DNA from: Pectobacterium betavasculorum
GTDB lineage: Bacteria > Pseudomonadota > Gammaproteobacteria > Enterobacterales > Enterobacteriaceae
NCBI RefSeq assembly: GCF_000749845.1
Contig: NZ_JQHM01000006.1
Location: 1-64,000, forward strand
DNA: 64,000 nucleotides
Direction: 5' to 3'
A model generated the notes under the pieces. That model searched no databases. It saw only the letters and a list, made by a program, of their open reading frames with translations, and was not told where the DNA came from. The first letter of the stretch is position 1. Each line of letters starts with the position of its first letter. Made by a program: the position numbers and the translations under genes. This document shows positions 1-9,357 of this stretch, one piece after another.

Positions 1-1
1 T

Positions 2-901
2 GCCGCGATGCCGTACAAACCGATGGTGGACGGCCCACAAATCGCCACGGTGGTGGGGCCAGCGGATGAAGAGATTTACTGCGACCAGCACGGCCGCGTG
101 AAGCTGCAATTCCCGTGGGACAGATACAGCGCGAGCAACGACCAAAGCTCCTGCTGGGTGCGGGTCAGTCAGGGCTGGGCGGGCGGTCAGTACGGCATGA
201 TTGCTATTCCGCGTATCGGTCATGAAGTGATCGTCAGCTTTCTCGACGGCGACCCGGATCAGCCGATTGTCACCGGGCGGACGTTCCATGCAACCAACCT
301 GTCCCCCTATCCGCTGCCCGCCAACAAAACGCGTACCACGCTTCGCTCAAAAACTCACAAAGGCAAAGGCTTTAACGAACTCAGCTTCGAAGATGCAACC
401 GATAACGAAGAGATCTTCCTTCACGCCCAGAAGAATATGGCCGTGCGGGTACTGAATTCCAAAGATGAGCGCGTGGACTATAACCGCACGACGAGCATCG
501 GGCATGATGAAGAACTAGTGGTCGCTAACGATCGTAAGGTTACGGTAGAAGGCAATCAGGATCACAAAACCACCGGCAATCATTTGTCGCTGACCGAAGG
601 CGATAGCGGCATACAGGTTAAGGGCGATCTGACGCAGAAAATCAGCGGCGTATTCAGCGTAGATAGCAACGGCGATCTAACGCTGCAAAGCGGCAGCAAA
701 CTGACGCTCCGCGTCGGAGGCAGTTTTGTGGTAATTCACGCCGGTGGGGTCGATATCAAAGGGGCAGCCATCAACCTGAACTCGGGCGGTAGTCCGGGCG
801 ATGTGGCACTCCCCGCCGACCCGGCGATATTGAAAGCGGCGGCGGCCGCAGGGACGATGTTTGTGGCGCACTGTCCGGCCAAGGAGAAAACAGGTGAGTG
901 A
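2..901 (+). CDS. vgrG: VgrG spike protein of type VI secretion, C-terminal part
   Basis: The reading frame is open at the left edge, so only the last roughly 300 residues are present. The first 95 residues carry the OB-fold/gp5-like section typical of VgrG ([41 protein letters not shown]). They are followed by the NELSFED and [11 protein letters not shown] region and the repetitive beta-strand needle (residues about 150-260). VgrG trimers form the tip of the T6SS tube and carry effectors. No extra toxin domain is fused: the protein ends about 40 residues after the needle repeats. The next gene, a DUF4123 chaperone, overlaps its stop, which marks an orphan vgrG-effector module. Confidence 0.95.
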   Translation, partial: AAMPYKPMVDGPQIATVVGPADEEIYCDQHGRVKLQFPWDRYSASNDQSSCWVRVSQGWAGGQYGMIAIPRIGHEVIVSFLDGDPDQPIVTGRTFHATNLSPYPLPANKTRTTLRSKTHKGKGFNELSFEDATDNEEIFLHAQKNMAVRVLNSKDERVDYNRTTSIGHDEELVVANDRKVTVEGNQDHKTTGNHLSLTEGDSGIQVKGDLTQKISGVFSVDSNGDLTLQSGSKLTLRVGGSFVVIHAGGVDIKGAAINLNSGGSPGDVALPADPAILKAAAAAGTMFVAHCPAKEKTGE

Positions 902-1790
902 GATTGTGCAATATGCTGTTATTGACGGTTCAATCGAAGAGGGACTGCTGGATTTTTTGGCTGAACATGACCCGCCGCATTGTTGCTTATATGCGGAGCC
1001 CTTACAGCAGGAGTTGATCTCGTTGGCTCCCTATTTAGTTGAAGTCACGCATGAGGTTTCATCCTGGTTGGCGAATAAGGCATCCCCGTGGGGAATCTAT
1101 TTGTTTACGTCGGTGAATATGAAGGATTTACGCCACCATTTGCGTAAATATTTACAGGTTCTTCTTCCTTCAGAAGATAAACCGGTATTTTTCCGCTTTT
1201 ATGATCCCCGGAATATCTGGGATTTATGTCGCGTCTTGAGTGAATGGGAATTGCATTGTTTTATGGGCCCGATTGAAAAAATGATGACTGTCCATAATGA
1301 CATCATTCGGGAGGAAAATTTTCAGCCCGTTCGTGCCCAGTTTCCACTCACGGCTAAAAGCCGAATGAAATTGTTCAGAATTAGCCAGCCACAACTTGAT
1401 TTACTGAATCAGTGTGCAGAAGCGAAATACATCGAGGAATTAACGGCTAAAACGGTGACTCAGTACGCAGAAAAAATACAACATAGTGTACCGCATGCTC
1501 CCGAATGGAAAATGAGCCAGACAGATGAGAGTTATCCTGGCCCACGAGATGAGCCAGAACGCTTCACGGTCAAAGAGGCAGTGAGCGAGTGTTATCATTT
1601 TTGTAAGGAAAAAGGCATTGAAGACGATCGCGCTATTCGCGGATTACTGCATTTGTTGATAGAAAAAAACAGGTATTCAATAAAAAAACTCCCTGCACGA
1701 TGGCAGGAACTATTAAGTAATGAACGCGTTCCCGGTCATTATCGGGTTGAACGTTTGCTTAAAGAAACATTGGGATATATTCCCCGCTAA
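894..1790 (+). CDS. DUF4123 T6SS effector chaperone
   Basis: This 298-residue protein uses the GTG at 894, which overlaps the vgrG stop by 8 bases. A longer reading from 861 lies entirely inside vgrG and is less likely. Residues about 5-130 fit DUF4123: YAVIDGS near the start, [41 protein letters not shown] and [14 protein letters not shown]4123 proteins act in the cytoplasm as adaptors that load a specific cargo effector onto the cognate VgrG and are encoded between the two, exactly as here. The C-terminal 170 residues are helical and unassigned. The gene is more AT-rich than vgrG, as is common for cargo modules. Confidence 0.9.
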   Translation: MSEIVQYAVIDGSIEEGLLDFLAEHDPPHCCLYAEPLQQELISLAPYLVEVTHEVSSWLANKASPWGIYLFTSVNMKDLRHHLRKYLQVLLPSEDKPVFFRFYDPRNIWDLCRVLSEWELHCFMGPIEKMMTVHNDIIREENFQPVRAQFPLTAKSRMKLFRISQPQLDLLNQCAEAKYIEELTAKTVTQYAEKIQHSVPHAPEWKMSQTDESYPGPRDEPERFTVKEAVSECYHFCKEKGIEDDRAIRGLLHLLIEKNRYSIKKLPARWQELLSNERVPGHYRVERLLKETLGYIPR

Positions 1791-1801
1791 AGGAAAAGCG
1801 T

Positions 1802-3400
1802 ATGTCTGAAGGAAAAGTCTCGCTCGCCGCAGGCAGTGCCTGTGCAAATTGCAATAATCCCGATCCCTGTACTTATGAAATCACGCTTGATGCTTTTGAT
1901 GAAAAAACGCATGTCTGGCCTGTTGAGCAGAGTATTCATCTCAAAGTTCTGGATGATGGCACGGGCAGCCAGGGAACGATAAAAATAGAAGGCAAGTGCG
2001 GGAAACCAACCTGTCCGCAGGCCACACTGGAAAGCGGAAATGAGAAAATTGCGTTAAAGAATGGCGCGCCAAACCCCATCACGCTCTATTACAAGAAACC
2101 CGCGGACAGCGAGCAGGCAGATCTGCCCGTCGATCCAATATGGTCCTATTTCAATCGTATTCATTTGCCCTCTGATGCTGTTGCCGCGCCTCATCGTTAT
2201 CAACTGATTACACAAGGCTGTGCGGGTAAAGCGAATTATGCACATATTGACGTTTACCCTGAACTGGAGCTACAGACTGTTGTAGGGTTCAGCTATGAGC
2301 TAATGGGAAAAGAACGCACCTGGAAAGAGCGGCGGGATGAACAGAGAGCTGCCAGAACAAAGATGGAGAATACCCAGCCTAAAAACGGCAATAAGCTGCG
2401 AAGTGGTTGGACGTTGCAGACCGATCAGTTCCAAATTACGCAGGAGCAGAAGCTGAATATTGAGTACGGGCTGAAAATCGGTGGTACGGAATATTCGGCC
2501 AAGTTTGCGGAGATGACGCGCAATAAAGTCAAAACGGTTAAAACGCTGGAACAGATCGGCAAAGTGGAGCGTTTTTTATCGAACATCAACAAATATCTCC
2601 TGCCCGATCCCGAAAAAAAAGGAACGCGCGAGTATCGCCTGTTTGATTTCTCCGTTGAGCCGATTAATCTGGGGGTGTCCTACGCGTATCAGTGCCAAGG
2701 CAGTGTTGACGACGCCACGCATTTTATGGGGCTTTACGCGGCGCCCTTCCTTAGCATGAGCATGAAAATAGACCTGATACAGCTTCTGGCGGCTTATTGT
2801 AAAGTAGAACGTATTGCGGCGAAGTGCCGGGAATATATCGCCAGAGGCGGCAGTGCCCTTGAATGCTATATACAACTGACGACGCAATTGCATTTTTCTG
2901 TCGGCGCGGCCTATAAGCAAGCACAATGGACCTTCGCACCAGAAGACGACAACAATAAGCTGGCTTTTACGCTGGAAGGGGTTGTGAGTACGGCTTTTGA
3001 GGCAAAAGTATTATTTGTTGAAGTAACCTTAAAGGCAGAAGGCAGCCTCAAAACGGAAGCCGGAATGAAGCTGGATCCGCATAAGGATGGTATCGATTTG
3101 GTAGGGTACCACGATGGGATTAAGGCTGAGGTGGCGTTATTGGCTGATGCTCAATGGAATAGCAAAAAAGGTGGGAATAAAGGTTTAAACCAGCAATACA
3201 AATATAAATCAACAACGGAGCTGGCCGGATCATTAAAAGCGGATGAGTCGGCAATGCGTATTAATCTGTTTGGTAAAGAGCGAGTCATTACCAAGCCGGA
3301 AGTGATACCCGCCCAGCCGTGGGCAATGGGATCGAATCCCAAATACAATAAAGTGGAAAAACCGAGTCGGGAAGCCTGGGCCATGGGGGTCGAATCCTAA
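1802..3400 (+). CDS. Putative T6SS cargo effector, family not recognised
   Basis: This 532-residue protein starts 11 bases after the DUF4123 gene. By position (vgrG, chaperone, this gene, signal-peptide protein) it should be the secreted toxin. I recognise no catalytic domain. The N-terminus is cysteine-rich (Cys14, 17, 23 and further pairs near 62-67) and looks like a small beta domain; it has no PAAR signature. Residues about 160-230 are charged and helical (KERTWKERRDEQRAARTK). Residues about 280-470 look like alternating beta strands (LNIEYGL, INLGVSYAYQC, HFSVGAAYK, TLEGVVSTAFEAKV), suggesting a membrane-associated or sheet-rich fold. There is no signal peptide, as expected for T6SS cargo. 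The toxic mechanism is unknown. Confidence 0.6.
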   Translation: MSEGKVSLAAGSACANCNNPDPCTYEITLDAFDEKTHVWPVEQSIHLKVLDDGTGSQGTIKIEGKCGKPTCPQATLESGNEKIALKNGAPNPITLYYKKPADSEQADLPVDPIWSYFNRIHLPSDAVAAPHRYQLITQGCAGKANYAHIDVYPELELQTVVGFSYELMGKERTWKERRDEQRAARTKMENTQPKNGNKLRSGWTLQTDQFQITQEQKLNIEYGLKIGGTEYSAKFAEMTRNKVKTVKTLEQIGKVERFLSNINKYLLPDPEKKGTREYRLFDFSVEPINLGVSYAYQCQGSVDDATHFMGLYAAPFLSMSMKIDLIQLLAAYCKVERIAAKCREYIARGGSALECYIQLTTQLHFSVGAAYKQAQWTFAPEDDNNKLAFTLEGVVSTAFEAKVLFVEVTLKAEGSLKTEAGMKLDPHKDGIDLVGYHDGIKAEVALLADAQWNSKKGGNKGLNQQYKYKSTTELAGSLKADESAMRINLFGKERVITKPEVIPAQPWAMGSNPKYNKVEKPSREAWAMGVES

Positions 3401-3424
3401 ATGTTAGCAATACAAGGAAAGCAC

Positions 3425-4435
3425 ATGATAGGCAAATTTTTTCAATGGAAATGGCTACTACTGTCAGGAGTGATGATGATGTCTACCGCCAATGCCGCTG
3501 AGGAACCGTTAAGGATCCGTAGCGTATTTGATATTAACTCGGCGTTTTGTGCTATCAAAACTAACGGTGTTATTGGGATGGATAACCGTCATTCGGCGGT
3601 CGCTGGAAGAGGATTCGGCACCTCCAGTACTAATTCATTGTTATTTTTGGAGAATGGCGAAAATGAGATTACGGTGGAGATCGGCGCACTGGGTTGGTTC
3701 TCACCAGAAACCATCGGTGATGAATCCCGCAGGGCATTTAAGCCGGATGCAAAATGTAAAGTCGCTTTAACCGCGTTTAAAGGCGAGCAGTCCAGGGTAT
3801 TGAGCCAGCTTACTATCGCTATTGGTCAAGACGGTATTCCTTATATGCAATCAGGCGGAGCAAACAGAGATAAAACCGAAAAGGTGATGGTAAAGAAAAT
3901 TTTCGCGCAGCAGGTAGAAAAGGGACATATTCCTGATAAATATTTCTCTGATAATGATTTCCCTGCTGGGATGGAGCTCTATCAGTTTACGCAGAAAGTC
4001 CATCTTAAGAATCTCCCCGAATGGAAATGGACGAAAGCGACTCCATTTACTAACAAATCAGAACAAGTTTTGGCACTTAAACGTGCATACCTTGACCTCT
4101 GGTATATTTTAGCTGAAAAAGATAATGTAGTGATTAAAAAATTTTTTAATGAATCGTTGCAAGCATGGGCAATAACTACAGGGGAGAGTGTCGATGATAT
4201 ATATTCTGATCTTTTCTTTGATCTTAAAGATCCTTCATTCAAAATGATCCCTATCAATTGGAGTGATTATGAAGTTGAAGTAATGAATGACCAGCGGATG
4301 CTTCGTTTTATCAATAAGTCCGATCCTACATTTTCTCCCATTTCTTATTTCACTGATGAGGGGGGGGAGAGGTTTATTGGATCCTTCTCCCCCATATTTT
4401 CCTTTATTGATGGAAGGTTTATCCCTGTTATCTAA
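3425..4435 (+). CDS. Candidate periplasmic immunity protein, copy 1
   Basis: The start is the ATG at 3425, preceded by AAGGA with 6-7 base spacing; the in-frame ATG at 3401 has no ribosome site. The product is 336 residues with a signal peptide (hydrophobic WLLLSGVMMMSTANA, cleavage after ANA near residue 25), so the mature protein is periplasmic. No known domain is evident. It lies directly after the putative effector and has a close paralogue and a truncated third copy downstream. This is the usual layout for immunity genes that protect against sister-cell T6SS toxins acting in the periplasm or membrane. The immunity function is inferred from context only. Confidence 0.6.
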   Translation: MIGKFFQWKWLLLSGVMMMSTANAAEEPLRIRSVFDINSAFCAIKTNGVIGMDNRHSAVAGRGFGTSSTNSLLFLENGENEITVEIGALGWFSPETIGDESRRAFKPDAKCKVALTAFKGEQSRVLSQLTIAIGQDGIPYMQSGGANRDKTEKVMVKKIFAQQVEKGHIPDKYFSDNDFPAGMELYQFTQKVHLKNLPEWKWTKATPFTNKSEQVLALKRAYLDLWYILAEKDNVVIKKFFNESLQAWAITTGESVDDIYSDLFFDLKDPSFKMIPINWSDYEVEVMNDQRMLRFINKSDPTFSPISYFTDEGGERFIGSFSPIFSFIDGRFIPVI

Positions 4436-4456
4436 AATTGAATGATGAATAAATAT

Positions 4457-4490
4457 ACCGAAGCAAGGGAAATGCTTACTTCGGTGTTTT
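4457..4490 (+). terminator. Rho-independent terminator after immunity copy 1
   Basis: A stem ACCGAAG (4457-4463) pairs with CTTCGGT (4479-4485), followed by GTTTT. It lies 22 bases after the stop of copy 1 and should separate it from copy 2, which has its own upstream region. Confidence 0.65.
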
Positions 4491-4503
4491 ATCATTCTAT
4501 TTT

Positions 4504-4663
4504 AAAATAAATACTGATATCATTAACCGAAAGTCTTTAGCTGTTTAGCTACCAGCTTAGTTATCTCTTGTATTCTATATTCATCATCGTGTGTAATATA
4601 CCGTTCACAATGTATCGTGTCAGGCTGCTGCTATTTAGTTATCGACAAAATCAGGGAGAACGC
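4504..4663 (+). repeat. Direct repeat A: upstream region of immunity copy 2
   Basis: About 160 bases from the AATAAATACTGATATCATT motif to the start of copy 2 recur almost unchanged at 5749-5912. Homology then continues into the coding regions, so a unit of promoter region plus gene was duplicated. The conserved leader contains TTAGCTGTTTAGCTA, a short dyad, and ends with the ribosome site CAGGGAGA. Confidence 0.85.
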
Positions 4664-5686
4664 ATGAGAAAAATAGGGACTCGGTGGAAGCAAGCCGCTT
4701 TGCTGGGGCTAATAATGATGTCTACCGCCAATGCCACTACTGAGCCATTACGAATTCGCAGCGTATTCGATATTAATTCGGCGTTTTGCGCTATCAAAAC
4801 CAACGGCGTGCTGGGGATGGATAACCGTCATTCGGCAGTCACTGGTAGAGGGTTTGGCACCTCCAGCACCAACGCATTAATGGTGCTGGAAAATGGCGAA
4901 AATGAGATTACCGTTGAGATCGGGGCACTAGGTTGGTTCTCAAAAGAGAATATCAGTGATGAATCTCGCAAAGCGTTTAAGCCGGATGCAGGCTGTAAAG
5001 TGGCTCTGACCGCGTTTAAAGGCGAGCAGTCGAAGGTATTAAGCCAGCTTACTATCGCTATCGGTCAAGACGGCATTCCTTATGTACCCTCTGGCGGAAA
5101 AACGGACAGTGCTAAAACTGAAAAGGTAACAGCAAAGAAAATTCTTGCACAGCAGGTTGAAATGGGAAATTTTCCTTCGGATTATCTGATTGATAACTAT
5201 TTCCTTGCTGGGATGGAGCTCTATCAGTTTACTAAAAAAGTCCATCTTAAGAATATTCCAGAATGGAAATGGACAAAAGCCACGCCTTTTACCGGCAAAA
5301 CCGAGCAGATTCGGGCATTAAAAATTGCCTATCTCGATCTCTGGCATCTGTTGGCTGAAAAAAATGATGTGGAAATAAAAAAATACCTTAATGAGTCTTT
5401 ACAAACATGGGCAGTCACAACCGGAAACTCTACTGATGAAATATATAACGATTTTAGCTTCAGGAATGATTTTAAAAGTGAGTCATTTAAAATGCGCTCC
5501 ATAAATTGGGAAAACTATCAAATTGAAGTGATGAATAAAAATAGGATGGTGCGTTTTATTAATAAATCAGATCCTACTATATCTCCTCTTTCTTATTCAG
5601 TTAAAGATGAGGGTGGAGATGACAGTTTAGGATATTACGTTCCCATATTTTCATTTATAAATGGGAGGTTTGTTCCTGTTATCTAA
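4664..5686 (+). CDS. Candidate periplasmic immunity protein, copy 2
   Basis: The start is the ATG at 4664 (MRKIGTRWKQ) with GGGAGA 6 bases before it; the longer reading from 4568 lies in the duplicated leader. The 340-residue product has a signal peptide ending in MMSTANA near residue 24. It is highly similar to copy 1 along its length: both share LRIRSVFDINSAFCAIKTNG, HSAVxGRGFGTSS, LENGENEITVEIGALGWFS and PEWKWTKATPF. Divergence concentrates in the last 100 residues, which are more AT-rich. Copies that differ mainly at one end may protect against variant toxins. Function is inferred from context. Confidence 0.6.
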   Translation: MRKIGTRWKQAALLGLIMMSTANATTEPLRIRSVFDINSAFCAIKTNGVLGMDNRHSAVTGRGFGTSSTNALMVLENGENEITVEIGALGWFSKENISDESRKAFKPDAGCKVALTAFKGEQSKVLSQLTIAIGQDGIPYVPSGGKTDSAKTEKVTAKKILAQQVEMGNFPSDYLIDNYFLAGMELYQFTKKVHLKNIPEWKWTKATPFTGKTEQIRALKIAYLDLWHLLAEKNDVEIKKYLNESLQTWAVTTGNSTDEIYNDFSFRNDFKSESFKMRSINWENYQIEVMNKNRMVRFINKSDPTISPLSYSVKDEGGDDSLGYYVPIFSFINGRFVPVI

Positions 5687-5748
5687 TATTGAATAACGCG
5701 AAAATACACCGGAGTAAGTTAAATTATTATTTCGATGTTTTATTTTTT

Positions 5749-5912
5749 TAAATAAATACTGATATCATTAACCGAAAGTCTTTAGCTGTTTAGCTACCAG
5801 CTTAGTTATCTCTTGTATTCTATATTCACCATCGTGTGTAATATACCGTTCACAATGTATCGTGTCAGGCTGCTGCTATTATTTTCGTTATCAACAAAAT
5901 CAGGGAGAACGT
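5749..5912 (+). repeat. Direct repeat B: upstream region of truncated copy 3
   Basis: Near-identical second copy of the leader at 4504-4663, including the TTAGCTGTTTAGCTA dyad and the CAGGGAGA ribosome site. It differs by a few substitutions and a short insertion just before the ribosome site. Confidence 0.85.
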
Positions 5913-6074
5913 ATGAGAAAAATAGGGACTCGGTGGAAGCAAGCTGCGTTGCTGGGGCTAATAATGATGTCTACCGCCAATGCCGCTACTGAACCATTAC
6001 GAATTCGCAGCGTATTTGATATTAACTCGGTGTTTTGCGCTATCAAGACCAACGGTGTGCTGGCGATGGGGTGA
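5913..6074 (+). pseudogene. Truncated third copy of the immunity gene
   Basis: The ATG at 5913 starts a 53-residue product: MRKIGTRWKQ, a signal peptide ending in STANA, then about 28 mature residues identical or nearly so to copy 2. Homology breaks at GVLAMG, followed at once by a TGA. The rest of the gene is missing; the 150 bases to yqhD show no further homology. It could still export a short peptide, but it is most simply a remnant of a third tandem unit. Confidence 0.8.
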
Positions 6075-6177
6075 GTTGCGGTGGTGTGTTGGTTGCTGGG
6101 GGAACGGTAAATATTGGATGATATTTTATCGATACGTGGCCGAACCGATGTGGTGAGTATTTGATTCCGCGGTGGTT

Positions 6178-6207
6178 CTGCCTATCTGTTATTTTCGAGA
6201 TAGGCAG
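6178..6207. terminator. Perfect inverted repeat between the immunity array and yqhD
   Basis: CTGCCTATCT (6178-6187) pairs perfectly with AGATAGGCAG (6198-6207) around a 10-base loop. It sits between convergent genes, 25 bases past the yqhD stop. There is no T-tract on either strand, so it is only a possible terminator or RNA-stabilising hairpin. Confidence 0.4.
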
Positions 6208-6231
6208 TGGAGTCGCTAAATACGGGGTACC

Positions 6232-7395
6232 TTAACGTGCCGCTTCGTAAATCTTCTGGCTTTCTTCCAGCGTAATGTCGCGGTGCTCGCCCAGTGCAGT
6301 CAGGCCATGCTCGCTAAGCTTGGCGACCAGCGTCGGAATGGAACTGCCATCCAACTGATAGTCAGACAGGCGGGTCGGCACGCCCATTTTTTCGAAGAAG
6401 TCACGTGTGGCGGCGATCGCGCCGTCGATACGCAGATCTTCGCTACCGTCGCGCAGGTTCCAGACCCGCTCCGCGTATTGGAGCAGCTTGTCACGCTTCT
6501 GGGTTTTTCTGGCTGTCAGCATGGCGGGCAGAACGATTGCCAGCGTTTGCGCATGATCGAGGCCGTGCAGCGCCGTTAATTCATGCCCCAGCATGTGGGT
6601 TGACCAATCCTGCGGCACACCGGCACCAATCAGGCCATTCAACGCCAGGGTAGCGCTCCACATCACATTGGCTCTGACCTTGTAGTTTTCCGGTTCAGCC
6701 AGCGCGCGCGGGCCTTCTTCAACCAGCGTTAGCAGCAAACCTTCCGCAAAACGATCCTGTACTTTGGCATCGACGGAATACGTTAGGTACTGCTCAACCG
6801 TGTGAACGAAGGCATCGACCACGCCGTTCGCGATCTGGCGAGCAGGCAGGGTGTAAGTCACTACCGGGTCGAGCACGGCGAAAAGCGGCTGTGTGTATCG
6901 CGAACGGAAAGCAAGCTTATCGTTGGTTGATTTACGGGTGATCACCGCGCCATTGTTGGATTCTGAACCCGTTGCTGGCAGGGTGAGTACCGCTGCCATG
7001 GCGACGCCGCGATCGATTTCCGCGCCACCCGTTTGCAGAATATGCCACGGGTCCTGTGCGGCCTGATAATCCGCCGCGGCGGCGATAAATTTCGTGCCAT
7101 CGACGACAGATCCACCACCAACCGCTAGCAGGAAATCAATCTTCTCTGCACGGACGACTTCAACGGCTTTCATCAGTGTTTCATACGTCGGGTTCGGCTC
7201 AATGCCGGAAAACTCGCGTACGTTGCGGCCTTCCAGTGCGCGATAGACCTGATCCAGCACGCCATTGAGCTTCACGCTGCCGCCGCCGTAGGTGATGAGG
7301 ATGCGGGCATCGGCAGGAATTTCTTTGCCTAATTCAGCAATCTGGCCTTCGCCAAACAGAATCTTGGTCGGGGTATGAAGTGTGAAATTTAGCAT
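6232..7395 (-). CDS. yqhD: NADPH-dependent aldehyde reductase, iron-type alcohol dehydrogenase family
   Basis: This 387-residue protein has the same length as E. coli YqhD, a cytoplasmic metal-dependent enzyme that reduces short-chain and toxic aldehydes with NADPH. The nucleotide-binding GGGS lies near residues 94-97 (LLAVGGGSVVDGTKF). Metal ligands lie in NGVVDAFVHTVEQY and in the HMLGHELTALHGLDH segment. The gene follows a nitroreductase gene on the same strand with only 3 bases between them, so the two are probably one operon. The divergent araC-type gene beyond it corresponds to yqhC, whose E. coli product activates yqhD. Confidence 0.93.
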   Translation of the reverse strand: MLNFTLHTPTKILFGEGQIAELGKEIPADARILITYGGGSVKLNGVLDQVYRALEGRNVREFSGIEPNPTYETLMKAVEVVRAEKIDFLLAVGGGSVVDGTKFIAAAADYQAAQDPWHILQTGGAEIDRGVAMAAVLTLPATGSESNNGAVITRKSTNDKLAFRSRYTQPLFAVLDPVVTYTLPARQIANGVVDAFVHTVEQYLTYSVDAKVQDRFAEGLLLTLVEEGPRALAEPENYKVRANVMWSATLALNGLIGAGVPQDWSTHMLGHELTALHGLDHAQTLAIVLPAMLTARKTQKRDKLLQYAERVWNLRDGSEDLRIDGAIAATRDFFEKMGVPTRLSDYQLDGSSIPTLVAKLSEHGLTALGEHRDITLEESQKIYEAAR

Positions 7396-7398
7396 AGG

Positions 7399-8139
7399 TT
7401 ATTTGTCCAGTTTAAAGCCCTGTTGAAGGATCGCGGGCAAGACTTTCGGGAAGTAGATGTGTTGATAGTAGCCGGCGGTGTTATCACTCCAGTTGTCGCC
7501 GTCTGCGCGGCCAGTTTGCTGCCAGTGCGTCACCAGCGTGTGGTTGTATTGCTCAATCGCCGCAGGCAGAGTGTCCTGATGATAGGTTTCATCATGACGG
7601 AATGAATTCAGTGGCAGGCGCGGTTTCTGGTGCGCTGGGGTATCGATGTAGCCGATAGCAACGCCCGCGACGGGGAACGTTAGTTCAGGGAGTTGCAGAA
7701 AGTCGATCATCGCCTGCGGTTCGCGACGAATGCCGCCAATCGGGACGATGCCCAATCCGAATGAGCGTGCGGCGGCCATTAGCGTGCCGAGTGCGATACC
7801 GACATCCGTTGTGCCGGAAATCAGGCTTTCGAGGCTTTCATGGGCTTGCTGTTGTTTGCCGCTCATGGCAATCCCTACCTGTGTTTTGTGCATATCTAGC
7901 ACTACGGTGATAAACACTGGCGCTTTGGCAATCCACGGTTGTCCACCAGCCAGTTCGGCAATGCGTGCTTTGCGTTCCGGGTCGCGGGTGACGATGAGTG
8001 ATACTTGCTGAGAGTTCACGGACGTCGGTGCCAAATGTGCGGATTGGATAATGGCATCCAGCACGTCATCGGGAATCGCTTTATCAAGGTAGCTACGTTC
8101 GCTGCGGTGTGACGTAAACAGTTCAATCGTTTTATTCAT
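7399..8139 (-). CDS. NfsA-family flavin nitroreductase / NADPH oxidoreductase
   Basis: A 246-residue protein with the nitroreductase opening HRSERSYLDKAIPDDVLDAII, APTSVNSQQVSLIV (FMN binding), a GIALGTLMAAARSFGLGIVPIGG segment and the C-terminal KPRLPLNSFRHDETY seen in NfsA/FRP-type enzymes. These are homodimeric FMN enzymes that reduce nitroaromatics, quinones or flavins with NADPH. It is the first gene of the unit with yqhD. In E. coli the partner of yqhD is dkgA, so this is a different companion, probably also for handling reactive electrophiles. I do not call it nfsA because orthology cannot be shown here. Confidence 0.85.
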   Translation of the reverse strand: MNKTIELFTSHRSERSYLDKAIPDDVLDAIIQSAHLAPTSVNSQQVSLIVTRDPERKARIAELAGGQPWIAKAPVFITVVLDMHKTQVGIAMSGKQQQAHESLESLISGTTDVGIALGTLMAAARSFGLGIVPIGGIRREPQAMIDFLQLPELTFPVAGVAIGYIDTPAHQKPRLPLNSFRHDETYHQDTLPAAIEQYNHTLVTHWQQTGRADGDNWSDNTAGYYQHIYFPKVLPAILQQGFKLDK

Positions 8140-8362
8140 GTCTTTTCCCAGGTGATGAGGGGATGCTCAGTATTGTTATCAACCAACGGAATACGTTCAA
8201 TGCACATTTCTGTTTGGTTATTGCCTATTTCTACAAAATACAGGAGGAAAGGGTGATAAAAATTCATGGGTATGTCATTTTGTTTCTCCTGTCAGGAGAG
8301 AGGCTTCAGGCAGCAAAAGAGAACCCGTAGCGAGATAACACTATGTTTATGGAGACCAAGGC

Positions 8363-9328
8363 ATGTTGATGGAAGATCAAAGCATGTTGACGGAGAGCCA
8401 GTGCGAGCGGTTTGTTCAGCAACAGACCGTGCGGCATCGCATTGTGCAGCAGGCGATACGCTGTTCCACCAAAAGCTGGGTTACGCCTTCGCTCGTGCCT
8501 CAGGTCAAAATTCTATATACGGAACAGCATCATCCGCGTGTGCCGGTGATGTATGAGCCGACGATCGTCATCATTTTTCAGGGCCAAAAGATTGGCTATC
8601 TGGGCGGAAAAACGTTTCAGTACGACCCGGAAAATTATCTGCTAATGACCGTTCCACTGCCGTTCGAATGTGAAACGATAGCCAGCGCTGAGAACCCGCT
8701 GGTAGGGATGTCGATCAGCATCGACATCCAAATGCTTCAGGATTTGTTGATCGACATCGGTGATGATGACAGCGCGATTCGTCCCTGTTCTTGTACGTGC
8801 GGGGTGAACAGTGCGCCGTTGACCGATGAGATCCTGTGTGCCGTTGAACGACTGCTCGATGCGATGAATAACTCGCGCGATGCCCGCGTATTAGGCCCGA
8901 CGATTGTGCGCGAGATTATCTATCATATGCTCTGTGGCGAACGCGGTGCGGCATTACAAGCGCTGGTGAATCGGCACACGCACTTCAGTCAAATCGCCAA
9001 AGCGCTGCGACGCATCGAGAACCACTACGCCGATAGCCTGAATGTGGAGCAGTTGGCTGCCGAGGTGAACATGAGCGTCTCGGCGTTTCATCATAACTTC
9101 AAGGCGGTCACCAACACTTCACCGTTGCAGTATCTGAAATCCTACCGGCTGCATAAAGCGCGTGTGATGATGATCAACGATGGCCTGAGAGCCGGTGTTG
9201 CGGCAGCTCGCGTCGGATATGAGAGTGCGTCGCAGTTTAGCCGGGAATTTAAACGTTATTTCGGTGCGACGCCGGGTGACGAAGTGACAAGATTAAAGGC
9301 CACTAATATGGCGGTTGAAGAAGGCTGA
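8363..9328 (+). CDS. yqhC: AraC-family activator, YqhC-like
   Basis: A 321-residue protein read from the ATG at 8363, preceded by GGAGA with 7-base spacing; the in-frame ATGs at 8372 and 8384 are weaker. Residues about 40-200 form the AraC-type N-terminal domain ([23 protein letters not shown]). The last 100 residues hold two helix-turn-helix motifs ([22 protein letters not shown] and [22 protein letters not shown]). It is divergent from the nitroreductase-yqhD unit across a 223-base gap. E. coli YqhC senses aldehydes and activates yqhD. A CTCGTGCCTC-region cysteine motif (CSCTCG near residue 147) could take part in sensing. Confidence 0.88.
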   Translation: MLMEDQSMLTESQCERFVQQQTVRHRIVQQAIRCSTKSWVTPSLVPQVKILYTEQHHPRVPVMYEPTIVIIFQGQKIGYLGGKTFQYDPENYLLMTVPLPFECETIASAENPLVGMSISIDIQMLQDLLIDIGDDDSAIRPCSCTCGVNSAPLTDEILCAVERLLDAMNNSRDARVLGPTIVREIIYHMLCGERGAALQALVNRHTHFSQIAKALRRIENHYADSLNVEQLAAEVNMSVSAFHHNFKAVTNTSPLQYLKSYRLHKARVMMINDGLRAGVAAARVGYESASQFSREFKRYFGATPGDEVTRLKATNMAVEEG

Positions 9329-9357
9329 GTGCGGCAATAAATCTCACGGTTGCCGGA

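Noticed and set aside
4457-6074. CRISPR-like repetition in the immunity array
   Set aside because: The repeats are a two-copy duplication of leader and gene, not short regularly spaced units.
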